A model generated the notes under the pieces. The model had not been told where the DNA came from. It was given only the letters and a program-made list of their open reading frames with translations, and did no database searches. The position numbers and the translations under genes are program-made. Shown here piece by piece: positions 61,462-64,000 of a DNA stretch of 64,000 nt; the first letter of the stretch is position 1; each line of letters opens with the position of its first letter. The DNA is from Paenarthrobacter aurescens (GTDB lineage Bacteria; Actinomycetota; Actinomycetes; Actinomycetales; Micrococcaceae). The stretch lies in NCBI RefSeq assembly GCF_041549525.1, contig NZ_CP157456.1, positions 682,001 to 746,000 on the forward strand, given 5' to 3'.

Positions 61462-62067
61462 ATGGCCACTGAACTTGAAGAACTTCTTGTCCAAGACGGC
61501 GCCCAATGGCGTGCTTGGCTTGCAGCGCACGGAGCGGAGAGCCCCGGCGTGTGGCTGATCCTGCACAAGAAGGGCGGCACGGTCACAGAGTTGGACTACG
61601 ACGCCGCGCTGGACGAAGCCCTGTGCTTCGGCTGGATCGACGGCCAGGCAAAGAGCCGCGACGCCGAAAGTTACTTCCAGCGCATGACACCCCGGGGCCG
61701 CAGGAGTATCTGGTCGGCGCGGAACGTGGGGCACATTGCGCGTCTGGAATCCGAGGGCAGAATGACCGACGCCGGACGTGCCGCCGTGGAAGCTGCAAAA
61801 GCTGATGGCCGCTGGGAAGCCGCCTATGCCGGGCCGGCGGATTCGGTGGTTCCGGACGATCTCGCAGCCGCCATTGCCGCAGTCCCGGAGGCCCAGGCCA
61901 TGTTCGAGTGCCTGACGTCCCAAAACCGCTTCGCGCTCATTCACCGCACCAACGGGGTCAAACGGGCTGAGACCCGGGCACGCAAGATCGAAGGTTTTGT
62001 GGAAATGCTTGCCCGCCACGAAACTCCGTACCCACAGCGGAAACGTCCCGGCTCCAGCGGCAATTAG
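61462..62067 (+). CDS. YdeI/OmpD-associated family protein
   Basis: A 201-residue protein of the YdeI-like group. The opening ELLVQDGAQWRAWLAAHGAESPGVWLILHKKG, the central LDEALCFGWIDGQAKSRDAESYFQRMTPRGRRSIWSARNVGHI and the C-terminal helical part are typical. Members are linked to peptide-antibiotic or stress tolerance in some bacteria, but no reaction is known. Start at 61462; no strong ribosome site, so a leaderless or short-leader transcript is possible. Its stop overlaps the GH76 stop (convergent, 4 bases). Confidence 0.85.
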   Translation: MATELEELLVQDGAQWRAWLAAHGAESPGVWLILHKKGGTVTELDYDAALDEALCFGWIDGQAKSRDAESYFQRMTPRGRRSIWSARNVGHIARLESEGRMTDAGRAAVEAAKADGRWEAAYAGPADSVVPDDLAAAIAAVPEAQAMFECLTSQNRFALIHRTNGVKRAETRARKIEGFVEMLARHETPYPQRKRPGSSGN

Positions 62068-63221
62068 AGCGTGGCCGCGGCTTCCAGCGCCATCCAGGCT
62101 TGCAGCTGGGTGGAAAGCTCGACGGCGGCCCCCGCCGGATAGGTTTCGGCTGCCGGCCGCTGGGGGTCGAATGAGAACACGATCGCGGGTGTGCCCCGGC
62201 TGGGATTGCCCGTGTTGACACGGCGGCCTGCCCAGAACGCTTCAGCAGTGCTGTGAACCAGGGACTTGGCGGTGTCCCGTGTTGGGGCCGGAAGCCTGCC
62301 ATCGCGGGCAGCCAGGGCGAGGTAGCGGAGCAGGATGCCGGTAAAAAGACCGCCATCGCCCGTGCCCTCGCCGCGGATGACCTCCATCCCGGGAAGCGTG
62401 AGTTCCCGTTTCACGGCGTCCACCAAAAGGTCTGCCCTGCGCAGATTGTCTTCTCCACCCAACTCCAGCAACGCGCCCAGGACCGGGCCTTGGTTGTAGG
62501 TGTAGATGGCCGTATCAACCGCCAACCCGCCCTCTTTGATCCGAACCCCGTCCTGATAAATACCGCGTTCGGGGTGAAGGAGTTTGCTGTTGAGCCAGTT
62601 CACCAACTGCTGTGCACGCTCTGTGTGGCCGGTCCGGGCGTAGTACAGGGCAACCGGGGCTGTGGCCGGCGTGTTCTTGAAGTCACGTTTGGTGCTCCAA
62701 AACGTGCCACCGCCAAAGTCGTCAGTAGATGCCGAATCGAATTGCAGCGTCAGGCTCTTTTGGACGTACGCGTTCCTCCGGCGGCCGGGTTTCCGGGTCT
62801 CTTCGGCCAGCTTCTCCAAACGCAGCGTCGCCAGGGCCAGCCACGCCATGTCGTCGTAATAGTCGTTGACGAACCGCAACAGATTCCGCAACCGGATGGT
62901 GGTGACCAGCCGGGAAGCGAGCCTGCCGGCGCTCGGCCGGGAGCCGCCGTCGAACTTTGTCTTCCCCGCGAGCTCGCGGCGGCCGGCATCCACCAGGCAG
63001 TCCACGTAGTGCGCTTGCCACCAATAGTGCCAGGGGCCGGAGAGGCTCTTAAGGGAACTGCTGGGCAGGCTTACTGCGCCAATGTGGGTGCCGGGCAGGA
63101 AGAGGAAGCGCCTGCCGAAGCTGCGGGTTACTGATCGGGCCGCCTGGTTGGCGCGCGCTGCCCACTCGGCGGCGTCTTTGGTGGGGGCCGGTGTTCCGTT
63201 TGGCTGGATCTGGCTGGACAT
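62064..63221 (-). CDS. GH76-type (alpha-1,6-mannanase-like) protein, cytoplasmic
   Basis: A 385-residue (alpha/alpha)6-barrel protein of glycoside hydrolase family 76. The catalytic Asp pair is Asp123-Asp124 in VNDYYDDMAWLALATLRLEKL; TAIYTYNQGPVLGALLEL and GDGGLFTGILLRYLALAARDG are also family-typical. No signal peptide is present, although bacterial GH76 alpha-1,6-mannanases are usually secreted. It could process mannan fragments inside the cell or act in glycan remodelling. Start ATG at 63221. No transport or other glycan genes are beside it. Confidence 0.82.
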   Translation of the reverse strand: MSSQIQPNGTPAPTKDAAEWAARANQAARSVTRSFGRRFLFLPGTHIGAVSLPSSSLKSLSGPWHYWWQAHYVDCLVDAGRRELAGKTKFDGGSRPSAGRLASRLVTTIRLRNLLRFVNDYYDDMAWLALATLRLEKLAEETRKPGRRRNAYVQKSLTLQFDSASTDDFGGGTFWSTKRDFKNTPATAPVALYYARTGHTERAQQLVNWLNSKLLHPERGIYQDGVRIKEGGLAVDTAIYTYNQGPVLGALLELGGEDNLRRADLLVDAVKRELTLPGMEVIRGEGTGDGGLFTGILLRYLALAARDGRLPAPTRDTAKSLVHSTAEAFWAGRRVNTGNPSRGTPAIVFSFDPQRPAAETYPAGAAVELSTQLQAWMALEAAATL

Positions 63222-63312
63222 GTCTTTAGCCTAGCGGGGCTGGAAATGTGCGCTGGACCACAATTCCAGTTAACATGCATTAACGGATCTGGGTCTGCAT
63301 CAAGGAGGATGA

Positions 63313-64000
63313 ATGGACATCAAGGGCACTGTAGCGCTGGTAACCGGTGGGGCATCAGGACTGGGGGCCGCCACCGCCAGGCGCTTGTACGACGCCGGAG
63401 CATCGGTGGTGCTGGTTGACCTGCCGCAATCAGCAGGTCAGTCCTACGCCGCCGAGCTGAATGCCCTGGATGCGGGCGAGGCGCAGCGTGCGGTCTTCGC
63501 CCCGGCGGATGTGACCAATGAATCCCAAATCCAGGCCGCCGTCGATGCCGCAAACTCCATGGGGCCGCTCCGGATCGTGGTCAACTGCGCAGGCATTGCG
63601 ACACCCGGAAAAGTCCTTGGCCGTGATGGCGTGCTGCCGCTGGAAACCTTCAATAAGGTCATCCAGATCAACCTTGTAGGCACCTTCAACGTGATTCGCT
63701 TGGCCGCCGCGGCCATGGCGGAAACCGAGCCTGTCACTACGGAACTGGGCGGGCCCGAACGTGGCGTCATCATCAACACCGCATCCGTTGCCGCCTTCGA
63801 AGGCCAGATCGGCCAACCCGCGTACGCCGCTTCCAAGGGCGCGGTTGCAGCCATGACGCTGCCCCTGGCACGAGAGTTCGCCCGTTCCCTGATCCGGGTG
63901 GCCACCATTGCGCCCGGCATCTTTGAAACGCCCATGATGGCCGGACTTCCCCAGGCGGCCCAGGACTCTCTTGGACAGCAGGTTCCACACCCCGCACGCC
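63313..64000 (+). CDS. SDR-family oxidoreductase, 3-hydroxyacyl-CoA dehydrogenase-like, N-terminal part
   Basis: The gene runs off the window; 229 residues are visible of an expected 255 or so. Rossmann motif [15 protein letters not shown] at residue 12, NCAGIA (NAG variant), and the catalytic S...YxxxK as [24 protein letters not shown]. The sequence around [14 protein letters not shown] and [10 protein letters not shown] is typical of type-II 3-hydroxyacyl-CoA dehydrogenases (17beta-HSD10-like), which oxidise 3-hydroxyacyl-CoA in beta-oxidation or branched-chain catabolism. AAGGAGG lies 6 bases before the ATG. Confidence 0.88.
   Translation, partial: MDIKGTVALVTGGASGLGAATARRLYDAGASVVLVDLPQSAGQSYAAELNALDAGEAQRAVFAPADVTNESQIQAAVDAANSMGPLRIVVNCAGIATPGKVLGRDGVLPLETFNKVIQINLVGTFNVIRLAAAAMAETEPVTTELGGPERGVIINTASVAAFEGQIGQPAYAASKGAVAAMTLPLAREFARSLIRVATIAPGIFETPMMAGLPQAAQDSLGQQVPHPAR

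Overview
The window is a high-GC stretch of an actinobacterial chromosome. Gene content and protein sequences fit an Arthrobacter/Paenarthrobacter-type soil bacterium (Micrococcaceae): paired GH91 inulin/difructose-anhydride enzymes, an AceA/AceB glyoxylate shunt beside a RamB-like regulator, GTG/TTG starts with 1-4 nt gene overlaps, and many small catabolic operons each with its own regulator. I saw no rRNA, tRNA, phage, insertion sequence or CRISPR array.

Layout. (1) 2-547: end of a glycogen-debranching-type gene; 555-1085: a GNAT acetyltransferase. (2) 1183-11163: a self-contained inulin locus. A secreted GH91 inulin fructotransferase (+ strand) faces a seven-gene minus-strand operon: binding protein, two ABC permeases, cytoplasmic GH91 difructose-anhydride hydrolase, LacI repressor, fructokinase and GH32 beta-fructosidase. 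LacI-type operators lie in the shared promoter region, and a 29-bp perfect palindrome follows the last gene. (3) 11274-17319: tctCBA tricarboxylate transporter with a universal stress protein, divergent from a CitA/CitB-type two-component system. (4) 17389-17973: exported glycine-rich surface protein. (5) 18300-27684: a seven-gene operon of Gfo/Idh/MocA dehydrogenases, IolE-like isomerases, a flavin oxidoreductase and a heme-degrading-domain protein, divergent from a ROK repressor and an MFS exporter. (6) 27799-32743: malate synthase, isocitrate lyase and the divergent RamB-like regulator. (7) 32889-41518: serpin lipoprotein, TetR, cytochrome b561-like protein, ThiD, an orphan TAXI binding lipoprotein with its own two-component system, and an MHS-family symporter. 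(8) 41942-49321: methyltransferase, membrane protein, TIGR01777 epimerase with TetR, a queuosine-precursor transporter facing Tgt, an SRPBCC protein, an unknown protein and a Nudix-like protein. (9) 49399-60676: two divergent operons around a PucR-family regulator (MFS-RidA-RraA-like, and MFS-ThDP decarboxylase-aldehyde dehydrogenase-amidohydrolase-M20 amidase), which look like one unassigned nitrogen-compound catabolic system. (10) 60687-64000: VOC protein, YdeI-like protein, cytoplasmic GH76 protein and the start of an SDR.

Two things stand out. The first is the inulin locus, which holds enough genes to propose a full route: inulin is cut outside the cell to DFA III, imported, hydrolysed inside to inulobiose, then to fructose and fructose 6-phosphate. 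The second is a family of intergenic tandem repeats with a 32-bp period and the conserved core ATGTGAGAGA. It occurs at four places between 32.7 and 44.8 kb, and at one of them it supplies the 3' end of a coding sequence.

Many starts were moved downstream of the longest open frame, to fit a ribosome-binding site, signal peptide or family N-terminus. All functional calls come from reading motifs and gene order; no database search was run.
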